A stretch of 64,000 bases of DNA from the NCBI GenBank assembly GCA_933207985.1, contig OW240917.1:244192822-244256821 (forward strand), read 5' to 3'. Under the pieces are notes generated by a model. It worked only from the letters and a program-made list of their open reading frames with translations. It was not told the origin of the DNA and ran no database searches. Made by a program: the position numbers and the translations under genes. The first letter of the stretch is position 1, and each line of letters opens with the position of its first letter. Positions 35,651-46,299 of this stretch are shown here, one piece after another. This DNA comes from Pelobates cultripes. Its lineage: Eukaryota; Chordata; Amphibia; Anura; Pelobatidae.

Positions 35651-36859
35651 AGGAGCGAATCTAGTTGATCTATATACACAGTTGTCGAAATCAGAACAAT
35701 GTTGCATAAACAATCCTACATTTTTCATCTCCGAACAAATTAGAGCAGTTCTACTCCAGCTTAATCTATCACTTGAGGATGGAGTAAGAAAGGTGATTAC
35801 ATCATTAAATCAAAGCTGGTATAGTAGCAATAATAGAACAGGGAAGATATAAAGAAATTATTGATGAAGATAAAATCCATCTCTCCCCGCATCATATAGG
35901 CAAAGCCTTTGTAAAATACTATGCCTCTTCTTAAAATCTGCCTGAGGACAAGTTTTCTAAACTAGAGGTTAAATGGACACTATAGTCACTGTGATGTTTT
36001 GTACAAATCGGCCAATAATTCCTGTATAACGAAGTACTCACTTTATTGATACATATATAACAGCATCTTCATATTGCAGCCTTGTTACACAGGGTTTCAA
36101 ATCCCTCGAACATTCCACCAACTGCCAACAGGAACAGGAAGTAAAGAACCAAAAGAAAGGAAGTGCATCATTCACAGCCAACAACAGCCCAACTGCCCAA
36201 TGCCCATACATCACAATACATACGCTCATACACTCACACACTCATACACGGCCCTACCGCCCATACATCACATCTCCTTCCTTTCTCAACAAAAGAAGGA
36301 AAACAAAACAAAATAGTAAAAAGTAAACAATAATAAAAGAACTATTTAAAAATGTGTCCTTAATCTGCATCATTCTGTCCATCATCTTCAAGATCTACAA
36401 TCTTTTTTTCAGGACCGCTTATTCTACTCCTACTAGAATACCATTTCCGTCTTCTCACTGTGGAGTTTCTCCGACTATAGTCCCCGCCCATACACAGGGC
36501 CGGTGCAAAGAATTTTGGGTACATAGGCGAAGATGCATTTTTCCGCCCCCCCCAAAAACATATTTGCCCATGTGCCTCTTAACCTCCCTTTTGTGTTTCT
36601 TATCCCGTCTTTTAAATATCTGACTCCCTTTAGTGTATTTTATCTCCTATTTTTGCCTTTGTGTGTCTCCTATCTCTCCTCTTTGTATGACTCTTACATC
36701 CTCCCACATTTTGTGTCTCACTCCTCCCAGCCCCTTTGTGTGACTCCTTTTCTCCCAGCCCCTTTGTGTCTTTTATTCTTCCCAGCTCCTTTGTGTGTCT
36801 CTTTCCTTCTCAAGCCCAGCTGTGTGTTTCTTTTACATCCAGCCCCTCTCCCTGTCCCT

Positions 36860-37085
36860 TAATGGTCCCCTCCCTTCTCTGACCCTTACTGTTCCTCTCC
36901 CCTCTCTCCTCCTTTCCCTGTTCCTCAGTGTTCCTTTCCCTTCCCCCCTCCTTTCCCTGTGCCTTAGTGTTCCTCTCCCCTCCCCCCTCTGTTCCCTGTC
37001 GCTTAGTGTTCCTCTCCCCCCCTCCCTCCTTTTCCTGTACCTTAGGGTATCACTCCCCTCCTCTCCCTGTCCCTTCGTGCGCCAC
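36860..37085. repeat. Roughly 55-60-bp CT-rich tandem repeat
   Basis: Successive units of TTCCCTGTNCCTTAGTGTTC with CTCTCCCCTCCCCCCTC spacers. Strong C/T bias on the plus strand. Confidence 0.7.
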
Positions 37086-37264
37086 CCACCCCCATAGTGG
37101 TCCCCTCCCCTTCCTGGTGTGCCTCCTACCTTTCTTGTAGAGTGGCTGAGCGGAGCGGAGCGAATCCCGGTACAGTGAGATTTTCCTGTCAGTCCTGCTA
37201 GGTACAGGAAACAGAAGTTCCTGTACCACGGTACACTCCGCTTGGCCACGCTACAGTCAGGGGT

Positions 37265-37665
37265 GTAGAAACACTGACAGTCACACACACTCAATGACAA
37301 ACACACAGACATCTCTGACAGCCAGACTCACTTATCTGACACACTCATTCATTGACAGACACTCACATGCACACTGACAGACTCATTGAGAAACACACAC
37401 TGACACACACAAACACACACACAAACTCACAGACACTGACAGACACACGTACTCGCATGCACACACGCACATACTGACAGACACACTGACTCACACATTT
37501 ACACTGACAGAACCACACACACACAAATATTCACATGCACACACACACACACTGACAGACACACACACACACTCACTCACACACACTGACAGACACACAC
37601 ACTCACACACACTGACAGACACACATACTCACATGCACACACACACACACACACACTCACAGTAA
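37265..37665. repeat. CA-rich minisatellite ACTGACAGACACAC
   Basis: Irregular 20-50 bp units alternating CACTGACAGACACAC with ACTCACATGCACACA. Confidence 0.85.
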
Positions 37666-37784
37666 TTAATAATCTAAATTAAATAAAAATTTCCCACCCA
37701 GCCTCCGTACCTGGAGAGCTGGCGTGGGTCTCTCATTGGTGGTCCAGTGGGGCTGCTGGGAGGCGTGTGGCTGAATTGGATGCC

Positions 37785-37922
37785 GAGGTGGCGAGGGAGC
37801 TCTGATCTCTCTGATCTGCTCCTTCGCAGGCTGTTTACTGATGACGCGGGAGCCGGAATATGACGTCATCAGTTAGCAGCCTGCGAGGGAGCAGATCAGA
37901 GAGATCAGAGCTCCCTCGCCAC
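37785..37922. repeat. Foldback inside the hAT element
   Basis: GAGGTGGCGAGGGAGCTCTG, then ATCTCTCTGATCTGCTCC, faces GGAGCAGATCAGAGAGAT and CAGAGCTCCCTCGCCACCTT. An inner TGATGACG / TGACGTCATCA pair flanks a GC-rich loop. Confidence 0.85.
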
Positions 37923-38440
37923 CTTGGAATCCAATTCAGCCGCACGCCGCGCCGGGGATCCAGGAGGTGACCTGGCAGGAGGGAGCACTTCCCTCCTGCC
38001 GGTCACTGGAATTTTGCGGCCCCAGAGCCGGTGCGCCCTAAGGCGGCCACCTGTGCCACCTTATGGACGCGCCGGCCCTGCCCATACATCACAGTCATCA
38101 AATCAACTTTAGCTTAATCAAGTAGTTTTGGTGTATACATCATGTCTCTGGAGTTTCACTGCTCAATTCTTTGCCATATAGGAGTTAAACCTCTTTTGTT
38201 TCTGTTTATGCAGTGCTAGCCACACCACCCCTGATTGTGACTGACACAGCCTGCATAAGAAAAGGTTCAATTTTCAATCAGATGTAAAATGCTTTAGAAG
38301 TTTTTGTCTCCTGCTCTGTCAAATTAAGCTTTAATCACACATAGGAGGCTCCTGGAGATTACAGCAAGCTATTGGCAGAGCAGGAGATAAGAAATTCTAA
38401 ATTAAACACAATTTGCAACAAAGGAAGTATAAGCATTAGA

Positions 38441-40346
38441 TCTCTCTTTAAATCTAAATTCCTTCAAGAGAGGGCTTTGAGCCATGATTTCAAGTTCAGC
38501 TAGTCTAATAAATCAATCCAATATCTGGGAATTAAAATAAATTTTAATATTGAAACTTGGATAGATAAAACAATAATGAACTAAAGTTAAAATATGATTA
38601 CAATACAAACTGGGGTAAAATACAAATATCGTGCTTAGGGAGGATAAATATTCTCAGCGTGTATCTGTTGCCAAAAACAAAATATATTTTTCGCACTATT
38701 TTCCTCAGAGTTCCGAGAAAGCTGCTGTATCTGTTTCATAGTTTATTTTTATCATATGTTTGGGGAGGCAGGAAACCCAGTATTGCACTTAGCGTAAGGT
38801 TAGCCGAGGTGGGGTTTATCTATTCCAATATCTATCACTTGCATGAAATTGTAATGTTTTCTCATTTTTTAGAATGGGGAAATAGAAATTTGTAAACAAA
38901 ATCTTGGTACACTTATGAGAAAACAACATGTGGAAATATTGACCAATTCTATTTTGGGTAGACAAAAAATATGTAAAAATTTGACAATTTAACAAAAGGT
39001 CTTTCAATCTATTGATCCTATAAAGAATTTATTTTTTTTTTTTCACAATCATATTTCTATACATGCCCCCTCAATCTCAATCTGACCAGATGGGTCGATG
39101 CAAGTATATTGAAAATAGATTTGTACTTTAACTCTGACATTAGTAAGTTTTTACAGATAAAATATTGATGATCTAGGGGCTGGCTGAGGACAAGTACAAG
39201 TGCAAACTCACCCGTGTGGGCCATGCTGAGGCTGTCGGAGGTGGACAAGGGGGAGATGTGTGATGAAACGCTGTCACTGAGTGCCATCCCCACTTGCTTT
39301 TTCATGTATTTTTTCTATAGTACTGTGTGTTTCCCCTGGTTCCCCTTATATTTTCTGTAATATGCCCTGTTTACCGTTTGGGAGCGCTCATACGAACGGA
39401 ACCAATTCGTCTCCTGAATGAGGACCACCTCAATATCCCATTTAGAACGCTAGTTAGAATGTTCACACCTCTAACATAGTTGCAAAACTGCAAGGGAAGC
39501 AATTAATGAGTGCTCCCCTGGGTTGCCGCCATTTCGTATAGACGAAAGCTGGCATGAGGTTGGTGTGGACTCTGGTGGGGCACTGACTGGTTTGGCGGGC
39601 TTTTCTGTGCCTGGGAGACAAAGGAAGGTCTCTTTTTCTGCGCCTTGGCTCCCAGGCACAGAGGCTCATAGGACGAAGACCCCCTTCCCCTCCCCCCCGT
39701 TGTCCTGGGCAGAAAACACCCTCGTCTGAGTCACAGGCTTTCCATATTTGGGAAACAAAAGCACAGCGACCCCCCCAAGCATAGAGGATCCTTGCACAGG
39801 GCTATGCATAAAAGCCGTGTGTGGCAATAAAATAGTGTTGTACCTCCAGAACTGTGTGTCCTCCAGTTGCTTGGGGTGATGTGTCTCTTTATCTTCTGAG
39901 ATGGTTCCTGAGCAGCTGAAGGAAGGTGTTAGCAGAGGTAACTGGTCGGGTTACCCAGGGTCTAATAGGGATACTTTTTCATACTTAAGGATAGCAAATC
40001 TTTTTGTGTAAGATTTTAATAATAAAACAATCTCCTTTAGATCAGATTCTGTATGGGACTTACTCAAAAACATCTCTAAAGATCAGGAACATCAGCAAGT
40101 TAGGATGAGAAGATAAGAACCATTATATAATGGCAAGAGGATTTGGGTAGATCTTTCCCTTTGCAATCATGGCTTAAATCCCTTGAGCTGATCAGGAAAT
40201 GTATCCACTGTATGAATATAAAAAATACATTTCTTAAATTCCTTCACAGATGGTGCATGGTTCCTATTAAATTGCGTAAATTTCAAGTAGTTTCTTCCAG
40301 TTAATGCTGGAGATGTAATAAAGAATCAGGTACAATAAAGCATGAC
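38441..40346 (+). pseudogene. L1-like LINE ORF2 C-terminal remnant
   Basis: Around 38600-38860 the plus strand decodes to a broken frame (CLGRIN, LLPKTKYIFRTI, SLFLSYVWGGRKPSIAL) that matches the region after the RT domain of L1/Tx1-type ORF2 (LGRI.., LLPK..YLFR.., F.W.G..PRI). A later part (about 40240-40346) decodes to RWCMVPIKLRKFQVV then CWRCNKESGTI, the ORF2 C-terminal CWRCG-type Cys motif. The two parts are separated by an inserted block (about 39170-39960). The remnant stops where the Ngaro-type element begins. Multiple stops and frameshifts. Confidence 0.6.
39310..39955 (+). mobile_element. LTR-like insertion within the L1 remnant
   Basis: GGGCTATGCATAAAAGCCGT resembles a TATA box, and GGCAATAAAATAGTG about 20 bp on resembles a poly(A) signal. 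The block ends around GGTTACCCAGGG, after which L1-like coding resumes. The exact ends and target duplication are unresolved (TCTA occurs on both sides at about 39170 and 39961). Class undecided. Confidence 0.4.
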
Positions 40347-40858
40347 CGGTGTATAGTCGCCATATGGGCAGTTGGAACCTAGGACAAAACCCCCACATAC
40401 CTAACCCAATAACACACTGACACTAGGGTATATGGGTAAAATTGTCCACAGCTTTTATTAACCATTATAATAATAAAGATAATAAGTTTATTAGTAATAA
40501 CAATTATAATAATGTAATAATAATTTAACATATAAACATGGGTCATCGCCCCCATACTCCCCCCTCGCATCCTCATCCTTCTTTTAATATAACGGGCAAT
40601 GACCCCAACATACTAACACATATATATCTCTAACAATTTGCAACCTTACTCCAACATAACAATTTAAGTGCCAACCATAAATAACCACGGCAGGGGTATA
40701 CCCGGATACCCCTACCCCACCAGGTTCTGAGCCACCTCCAGGACTCGAAACCTACCAACCACCAGTGACCACAATTTCCATGTCCGTGACGTTCCTCATG
40801 GGAGCCTATTTCCTCTTCCTCGGCTCCCTATCCCGCCACGGGCTCAGACCTTGACCCC

Positions 40859-41509
40859 TTAAGCTGTCTGAGCTCCCCCACCCCAGAGAAAGAGTGCCCT
40901 TTGCATCCCCTCCTGTAACCCCAGGTTCAGCAGGTCCCAACCTACTGCTGACAGGTGAACGCCATCCGGGTGATAATACCCTGGCAAACCACCTTCCAAT
41001 TCCCCGTGCCTTACCACTACCCCTCCCAACTTCCTCATGAAGCTCGCCATCAGGCTGTTAACTTTACCCCTACATCTGTCCAAGGCCGCAGGGTCCTGTG
41101 CGTGTCTCCAGTGTCGCCGCGGGACCATCTCTGACCACACCAACATTACCCCGGGAAGCAGATCAACCAGCCTGTTAAGGTCCTGCTTCATCCACTTGAC
41201 TAGCCTCCGTTGTGGTATGAGGCCCAAGTCGTTGCCCCCTGCATGCAGTACCAACATGTCGGGCCTCACCCCGCCTGCCACCATACGGAACACCGCCCCG
41301 CATACGTCCCTCCAGCAATATCCCCTGTACCCGAGCCATCGCACCGCCAACTGGTCCGTTGGAAAGCCCAGCTGCTGGCCTTGCGCTCGAGCTGCAGCCC
41401 TCCTGGCGGCCCAGAAGACAAAGGAATGGCCCACGATCCATGCGACACAATCTGGGGAAGGAGGAAAGACAGAGTATAAATACCCCCCTTGCCCACCGGA
41501 GTCCCCCAC
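40859..41509 (-). CDS. SGNH/GDSL-like hydrolase of Ngaro-type element
   Basis: 217 codons, with no internal stop. SGNH blocks: AWIVGHSFVFW (block I, GHS in place of GDS; nucleophile Ser), WLGYRGYCWRD (Gly block), LVLHAGGNDLG (block III, oxyanion Asn) and YYHPDGVHLSAVG (block V, Asp and His). All catalytic-type residues are present. The reaction would be ester hydrolysis; substrate and role in transposition are unknown. The first possible start in this frame is GTG at 41509; only a proline-glycine-proline stretch and a stop separate it from the recombinase, so it may be made by readthrough, reinitiation or splicing. Open although the RT part is broken. Confidence 0.85.
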   Translation of the reverse strand: MGDSGGQGGYLYSVFPPSPDCVAWIVGHSFVFWAARRAAARAQGQQLGFPTDQLAVRWLGYRGYCWRDVCGAVFRMVAGGVRPDMLVLHAGGNDLGLIPQRRLVKWMKQDLNRLVDLLPGVMLVWSEMVPRRHWRHAQDPAALDRCRGKVNSLMASFMRKLGGVVVRHGELEGGLPGYYHPDGVHLSAVGWDLLNLGLQEGMQRALFLWGGGAQTA

Positions 41510-41518
41510 GGGCCCTGG

Positions 41519-42303
41519 CTAGCGATCCAATAAACCCAAGCGAATATACGAGCGAAACCGGACAGACTCCCATCTCCCGATCCTCTTGACCAGCTCGTCC
41601 CCAAGCCCCAGGCGCGCAGCCTCCGTGGCCGCCCCAATGCGAAATGAGTGGGTGCCGTAGGTGCTTGCACATGACCCCAACCATCCTAAGCCCAACCGGA
41701 AAACTTTATTAAATTGGAAGTGGGAGAGCGAAGAGCCGTCCGCATGCACCAAGAACGACCCGTCCACTGCCGGCCTCTGCTCAAAGTAGTGCGTTACCGC
41801 AGCCACTGGACACAAGGTTGAATCTGGTAGGGGGCCCAGGGTCACGTCCCTGCCTGCCCCCTTGACGTCAGTCTTGGACCTGACCAGGTGTACCACCAAC
41901 TTCCCACCGAGTGTGCGAACCCCCGATGCCTGTATGCCCCCTGACGCCAACCGCGTGGCGCTTACCAATTCCCCAATCCTAAAGGCCCCGAAAAAGGCCA
42001 GAAGGAATGCCGCCCTGAACAGAGACACCTCAAACCCATTGAAGCAGATTTCAGGTAAGGCTTGGACTAGACCCCCCAGCACCCGTACAGACACCGGGCG
42101 TCTTGCATCTGGCACCCTACGGTCCCTCCGATAGCCCTTTAGAGCCTGCCTGATAACAAAAGCCATGGTAAGGTCTTCCCCCCCGTGGAGCTTGAACCAA
42201 AAGGCCATTGCAGCCATGGTCCTGTCCACCACTGCCAGAGACGCGCCGCCCGCCAACAAGTGGAAGGTGAACCACAGGAAGGCGTCCCCGTTGCTCGCCT
42301 ACC
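41519..42303 (-). pseudogene. Tyrosine recombinase (YR) of Ngaro-type element
   Basis: This would join the reverse-transcribed circular DNA to the target site. Visible motifs in order: AFFGAFRIGELVSATR (first catalytic Arg), a Lys-bearing VHLVRSKTD segment, YGTHSFRIGAATEAA (His-x-x-Arg), IGRWESVRF (Trp at the His/Trp position) and RSYIRLG (nucleophile Tyr). The catalytic set looks intact. The frame is open only after a TAG at about 42303, and the N-terminal helical part sits in another frame, so the copy is probably inactive. It ends with one TAG (41521-41519), directly in frame with the hydrolase downstream. Confidence 0.88.
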
Positions 42304-42380
42304 CAACCCTTCCCAGGAACGCTCCCATGCACCCCAGACCTTATTGCAGGCGGCCCAGGTGGCCGGTGCGAGTGACGCCT

Positions 42381-43324
42381 TCACGAGTCCCCCAAGCAGG
42401 ACGCTCCTAACTGCCACATCTCGTTCGGGCACGACTGGCCCACGTCCAGCGCCTCTGGGGCCACCATCCGAAACCTGGACCACTGAAAACGAGACAGAGC
42501 GTCAGCCACCTCATTCAAGTACCCCGGCACATGGCACGCGCGAAAGACCACGTTAAGGGACATGCACAGCAAGACAAATCGCCGCAATAACGTCACCACT
42601 GGCCTTGACGCCGCCGACAGGTTGTTAACCGCATGCACCACGGACATGTTGTCCGAGAAAAAGACCACTTTTCGGTCCCGCAAGCTATCCCCCCACAGGG
42701 CCAACGCTACCACCAACGGGAACAATTCCAGGAAAGCCAAGTTACGCATGAGTGGGCTCCGCCCCCACGCCACCGGCCACTTTTCCGCGCACCATCTCCC
42801 ACCGAAGTAGGCCCCAAACCCCACGCTTCCAGGCGCGTCAGTGAACAGCTCCAATTCGGCCGCTGACACGCCTTCCTGCCGGAAGAACACCGTCCCGTTG
42901 AAATCCCGCAAGAAGGTGTCCCATACTACCAGGTCAGCCCGCATGGACGAGGATACCCGTATGAAATGGTGCGGGGACCGCGCCCCTGCAGTAGCTGCTG
43001 ACAGGCTGCGGCTAAACACCCTACCCATCGGTATTACCCGGCAGGCGAAGTTGAGCATCCCTATCAGCGATTGCAGCCGCTGAAGCGTCACCTTGCGCGC
43101 CTGCTGCACCCGGCCCACTGCAGACCGCAGTCCCTCCAATTTGGACACTGGCAGTCGGCATTCCCCGAGCGCCGAATCTATTTCCAACCCCAAGAAGCTG
43201 AGGCACCCGGTCGGGCCCTCCGTCTTATCCGCCACTAGCGGCACCCCGAATTGGCCCGCCACCCATTCAATGGTCCTCAGCAGTGTTGTACCCTTCATCA
43301 AGTCTAGGCTGATGTTTGGGTAGC
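42381..43324 (-). pseudogene. RT (C-terminal part) / RNase H of Ngaro-type element
   Basis: The frame opens inside the RT: VPLVADKTEGP, then LSFLGLEID (the conserved LG motif after the palm). The F/YxDD catalytic box should lie just upstream and is absent. RNase H follows: AELELFTDAPGSVGFGAYF (first Asp), LAFLELFPLV (Glu), VFFSDNMSVVHAVN (second Asp) and NEVADALSRF (last Asp). All four acidic positions are present. The frame ends at 42381. The likely continuation toward the recombinase (GGLVKASLAPATWAACNKVW) is in another frame, so a frameshift lies near 42410. Confidence 0.85.
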
Positions 43325-44602
43325 TCAGAGTTTAATTTTAGTCAACCTTTGCAGGGAGGCAAAATATGTCTTCACCTGTGTAATCAAAAATACCTGCACC
43401 AAACCTATAGAGGGGTGCCAAAAAAGTAAATCGTCAATTGCTGTGGAGCTTCCCAGAATGCTTTGCCAGTTGAGATCAACTTTTTTGGCCGGTCCTGCTA
43501 TACACCTACTTCTATTTGTAGACATGAAGGCTGGAATTTGAGCCTAATTTAGACCACCCTAAATTAAGCATATACTTTTTCAATTTTTTTTTTTACTATG
43601 CTATAATTTGATCCCCATATGTCAGTTGCTTCTAATATAACCAATTCTCTTTTTAACGCACACATTCTTAAAATCATCTCATTTCAAGAACTAAGTCTGC
43701 AGCAGTTAATTTTAAATCTACCATCTGTGGCTATTCATTATTTTACGACTGTTTATTTTTACAGCAACCACTTGCATTTGACTAGGTGCCTATCAGATAG
43801 GGAAATTAAATTTAAAGGCAGGATAATTAACATGTACAAACATTTTACACACTCTGGTTGGCATCTAAAAGCTAAGCAAGCACTATTATTTTTTTTATCT
43901 CTCACAGTTTTATGTTTTATTTTACATTGTATGTCTGGCTGTCTTGGCATAGGTGACTAAGGATGGAATAATAGCATTTATTGGGGTGAGATAATTAGAA
44001 ACACTTTCAGGGAATTGGCAGATACGCTTTACTGTATATATTAAAGGAAATAGAACAGTCAGTTATATCCTCCTGAGACCCAACACATTAAGGTGTGTCC
44101 TCTGTACTGGATATATTGTCAATATTTGCCAAAAATCACGCCCCTCATGAGTCAAAGTAATCCCTATATCTTTCTATGTTTAACTAAAAATCTGAGCTAA
44201 AGTTAAAAAACAAAATTAAAAACAAGTTGAAATAGTATTTGTGGTCGATTAGGTGGAGAGTAGAAAGTAGTCATTAAAATACAGCCCACAAGTGTCAAAT
44301 CAACTTCTGATCTGTTGACACTAATGCTACATAGCACATGTAGTGCCCATCCTGTAGTGCCCATCGGCATGACATCATATTTGTACAGGAAAGCATTATG
44401 AATTGGTCAACCCTTGGTCAGTTGCTCGTAGTAAATGGAAAAGAAATGAAAAAGGATAATCTGGGCGCCATAAACTCCATAGCTCAGTGTAGTAGTTATG
44501 TTACAGGAAGTGTCTAAAGGTCCAATCCTATTTTTTGGCAAACCTTTCTAGAACTCTTTGACACAAAAATTACTCTCCCAGGCTGAGTGTGTTGGCTTAA
44601 CC
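43325..44602. other. No gene seen
   Basis: AT-rich sequence. The open frame 43619-43960 (113 codons) has no recognisable domain and lies in low-GC DNA. GGAGCTTCCCAGAATGCTTT near 43447 resembles a common vertebrate dispersed repeat. Confidence 0.4.
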
Positions 44603-45011
44603 CAGTGGTTTCCAAACCAGGCCTCACGACCCAGCAACAATTTAGGTTTTGGAACAAAAAAGTAGGTTTGGGCACACCCAGTAGTTTCTTTGAGTAGGTG
44701 GATTTTCTTTGTAGAGTACAAAAATGTAGACAACGTTTTGTGCTCCCCTGAGCTTCACAAATCTGCTGAAAGAAACTCCTGGGTGTGACCAAGTCTACTT
44801 TTTTGTTCCACTGGATTTGTCTGGGCTGGAGTCCTCCCTGTTTTAGAGCACCCTAGTGCGAGTATTCTCTAAAAAAGTGTGTGTGCAAGGTCCTCTTAAA
44901 ATTCTCCATGACAATCCAGGTTTTGTCAGTATCTCCTTTGGGGGAAAAAAAAGGGAAATACATAAATCCTGGAATGTTGGTGGGCCATGAGGACTGATTT
45001 GGAAACCACTG
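44603..45011. mobile_element. hAT MITE (relative of 29728-29860) with nested foldback
   Basis: Ends CAGTGGTTTCCAAACCAGGC and GACTGATTTGGAAACCACTG. Flanks GCTTAACC (44595-44602) and GGCTAACC (45012-45019) match at 6 of 8. Inside is a second foldback, 44651-44809 (GGAACAAAAAAGTAG and CTACTTTTTTGTTCC arms, with CACACCCAG / CTGGGTGTG). Confidence 0.8.
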
Positions 45012-45019
45012 GGCTAACC

Positions 45020-46043
45020 CAACCCCAGCAGGAAACAGCTACATAGCTTTAATCTACTCTCTATGGATAGAGAATAAACAATTCAGAGGAACGAACCTTA
45101 AAGTAGAACTGCAAAATGATTAATGCTGCACGATATGTACTAAAAGCTCATTAAGAAGATGGCATTCTTATCTCTGTCCACAGACAAGTAAAATCCAGAC
45201 ATAGCCACCGCTGTGTGAGGCTGACGGGGTTTTTTACAAACTATTTTAAGCATCCGAGTATTCCCCCCTGCTCATTTCTTCATAGAAAATGACTTTACCA
45301 ATGGAATTTATTAAGTTAACATTGCATTTCTGAAACCTGCAGCCTTTATTTTTGATTCTTTTATTAATTTATTTTTGGGGTAAAATCGAGCACAGAAGTT
45401 TTAATCTAAAATGCATTTTCAACTAGATTCTTTACCAGCGTTCCTTCTAGCACTGACATAACAAAGGTATGAAATGTATATTTATACCCACAAACCGTGA
45501 AATGAGTCGCTTTTGTTCTTATTGAAATTCTCTTCATTGTACTGTATCTGTCCCGAGTAATTACCTCTGTAACCCGGGCAGAACTTGTGCACTTTTATGG
45601 GTTTATTCGTTGTTGTAAGTAGTTTTATGTCTAGATTATACGTGTGTTTCGACAGGGCCCACTTCACCTTAAGCGTTTTTAAGCAATTACTTACATTTTT
45701 AATTGAAAATATTATTTACTGCTTTGAACTAATCTGAATGGACTTTGGTGAATAATATTTGGACTTATTCGTACTTTCTGAATTTATCCCTGGTTACCGA
45801 TTAATTGGTTTATTATAGATTAACATTTGGGTTACCGTATATCAATTTAATTTAAGCAACAATGTATTGATTTATTTTCTTACATATGAGCTTCTGGTAT
45901 ACTGAAAAGTATTTTCTTTGTGTTGATTTCTGTATATGTTATTATAGAACTATGGATGGTGGCTCTTCTTAGTAGACAACCCTTAATTTCCCTTCATTTA
46001 AAAAAAAAATAAAAATAACTTATTTTGTTTGTTTGTGGTTTTA
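45020..46043. other. No gene; candidate conserved noncoding block
   Basis: About 45230-45680 is repeat-free with ordered TAATTACCTC, TTTTATGGGTTTATTCG and ACTTTACC words. It may be a regulatory element. Inference only. Confidence 0.35.
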
Positions 46044-46299
46044 TTAAAGGACCACTATAGTGCCAGGAAAACATACTCGTTTTCCTGGCACTATAGTGCC
46101 CTGAGGGTGCCTCCACCCTCAGGGACCCCCTCCAGCGGGCTCTGGGGAGAGGAAGGGGTTAAAATCTTACCTTTCTCCAGCGCCAGGAAACTGCTGAAAC
46201 TGCTATGTTTATTAAAAAATGGGTTAACCCTAGCTGGACCAGGCACCCAGACCACTTCATTAAGCTGAAGTGGTCTGGGTGCCTAGAGTGGTCCTTTAA
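46044..46299. mobile_element. TTAA MITE, internally deleted relative of 29088-29573
   Basis: TTAA at both ends (46044-46047 and 46296-46299). In opposite orientation it keeps the terminal hairpin (about 46051-46098, TATAGTGCCAGGAAAAC) and the other terminal hairpin (about 46228-46270, GGCACCCAGACCACTTCA). It lacks the four central hairpins, and it has an additional CCCTGAGGGTG / CACCCTCAGGG hairpin (46101-46125). Confidence 0.87.

Larger units (their letters stand above)
36495..38080 (-). mobile_element. hAT-type element with perfect 8-bp target duplication
   Basis: The left end is CAGGGCCGGTGC and the right end GCGCCGGCCCTG. CCCATACA flanks both sides exactly (36487-36494 and 38081-38088). 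No transposase: the interior is degenerate pyrimidine minisatellites (about 36560-37080), a CA-rich ACTGACAGACACAC repeat (about 37265-37665) and a foldback (about 37785-37922; AGGTGGCGAGGGAGCTCTGA arm). 1586 bp, non-autonomous. Confidence 0.93.
35992..38093 (-). mobile_element. Solo LTR (508 bp net) interrupted by a hAT element
   Basis: TGTGATGTTTTG at the left and CATACATCACA at the right give TG...CA ends. Flanks are GTCAC (35987-35991) and GTCAT (38094-38098), a 5-bp duplication with one difference. On the minus strand an AATAAAG signal lies at about 36042-36047. It inserted into a MITE and was then itself interrupted at CCCATACA. Confidence 0.8.
35971..38440. mobile_element. TTAA MITE (family 2) split by a solo LTR
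   Basis: The left stub TTAAATGGACACTATAGTCA (35971-35991) continues at 38099 with AATCAACTTTAGCTTAATCA and then the usual inner arms (TGCTCAATTCTTTGCCATAT, TTCTGTTTATGCAGTGCTAG). In intact relatives these segments are contiguous. The right half of the MITE is incomplete: the returning arm is not visible after about 38440, where L1-like sequence starts. Confidence 0.75.
40347..43324 (-). mobile_element. Ngaro/DIRS-type tyrosine-recombinase retrotransposon, 5'-truncated
   Basis: On the minus strand, in order: RT C-terminus plus RNase H (43324-42381), tyrosine recombinase (42303-41519), SGNH-type hydrolase (41509-40859), then about 500 bp of non-coding 3' sequence. This order fits vertebrate Ngaro elements, in which a hydrolase domain has been reported near the recombinase. 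Gag and the RT catalytic core are missing, so the copy is truncated at about 43324. The 3' end is placed where L1-like sequence stops (about 40346) and is approximate; split direct repeats were not identified. Its GC content is well above the flanks. Confidence 0.8.

Noticed and set aside
39235..39275. Hammerhead core from TGATGAAACGCTGTC
   Set aside because: No stem II between a CTGATGA and a GAAA; the two motifs overlap.
41862..42134. Plus-strand ORFs opposite the Ngaro-type genes
   Set aside because: Shadows in GC-rich sequence; the minus-strand frames carry the recognisable catalytic motifs.
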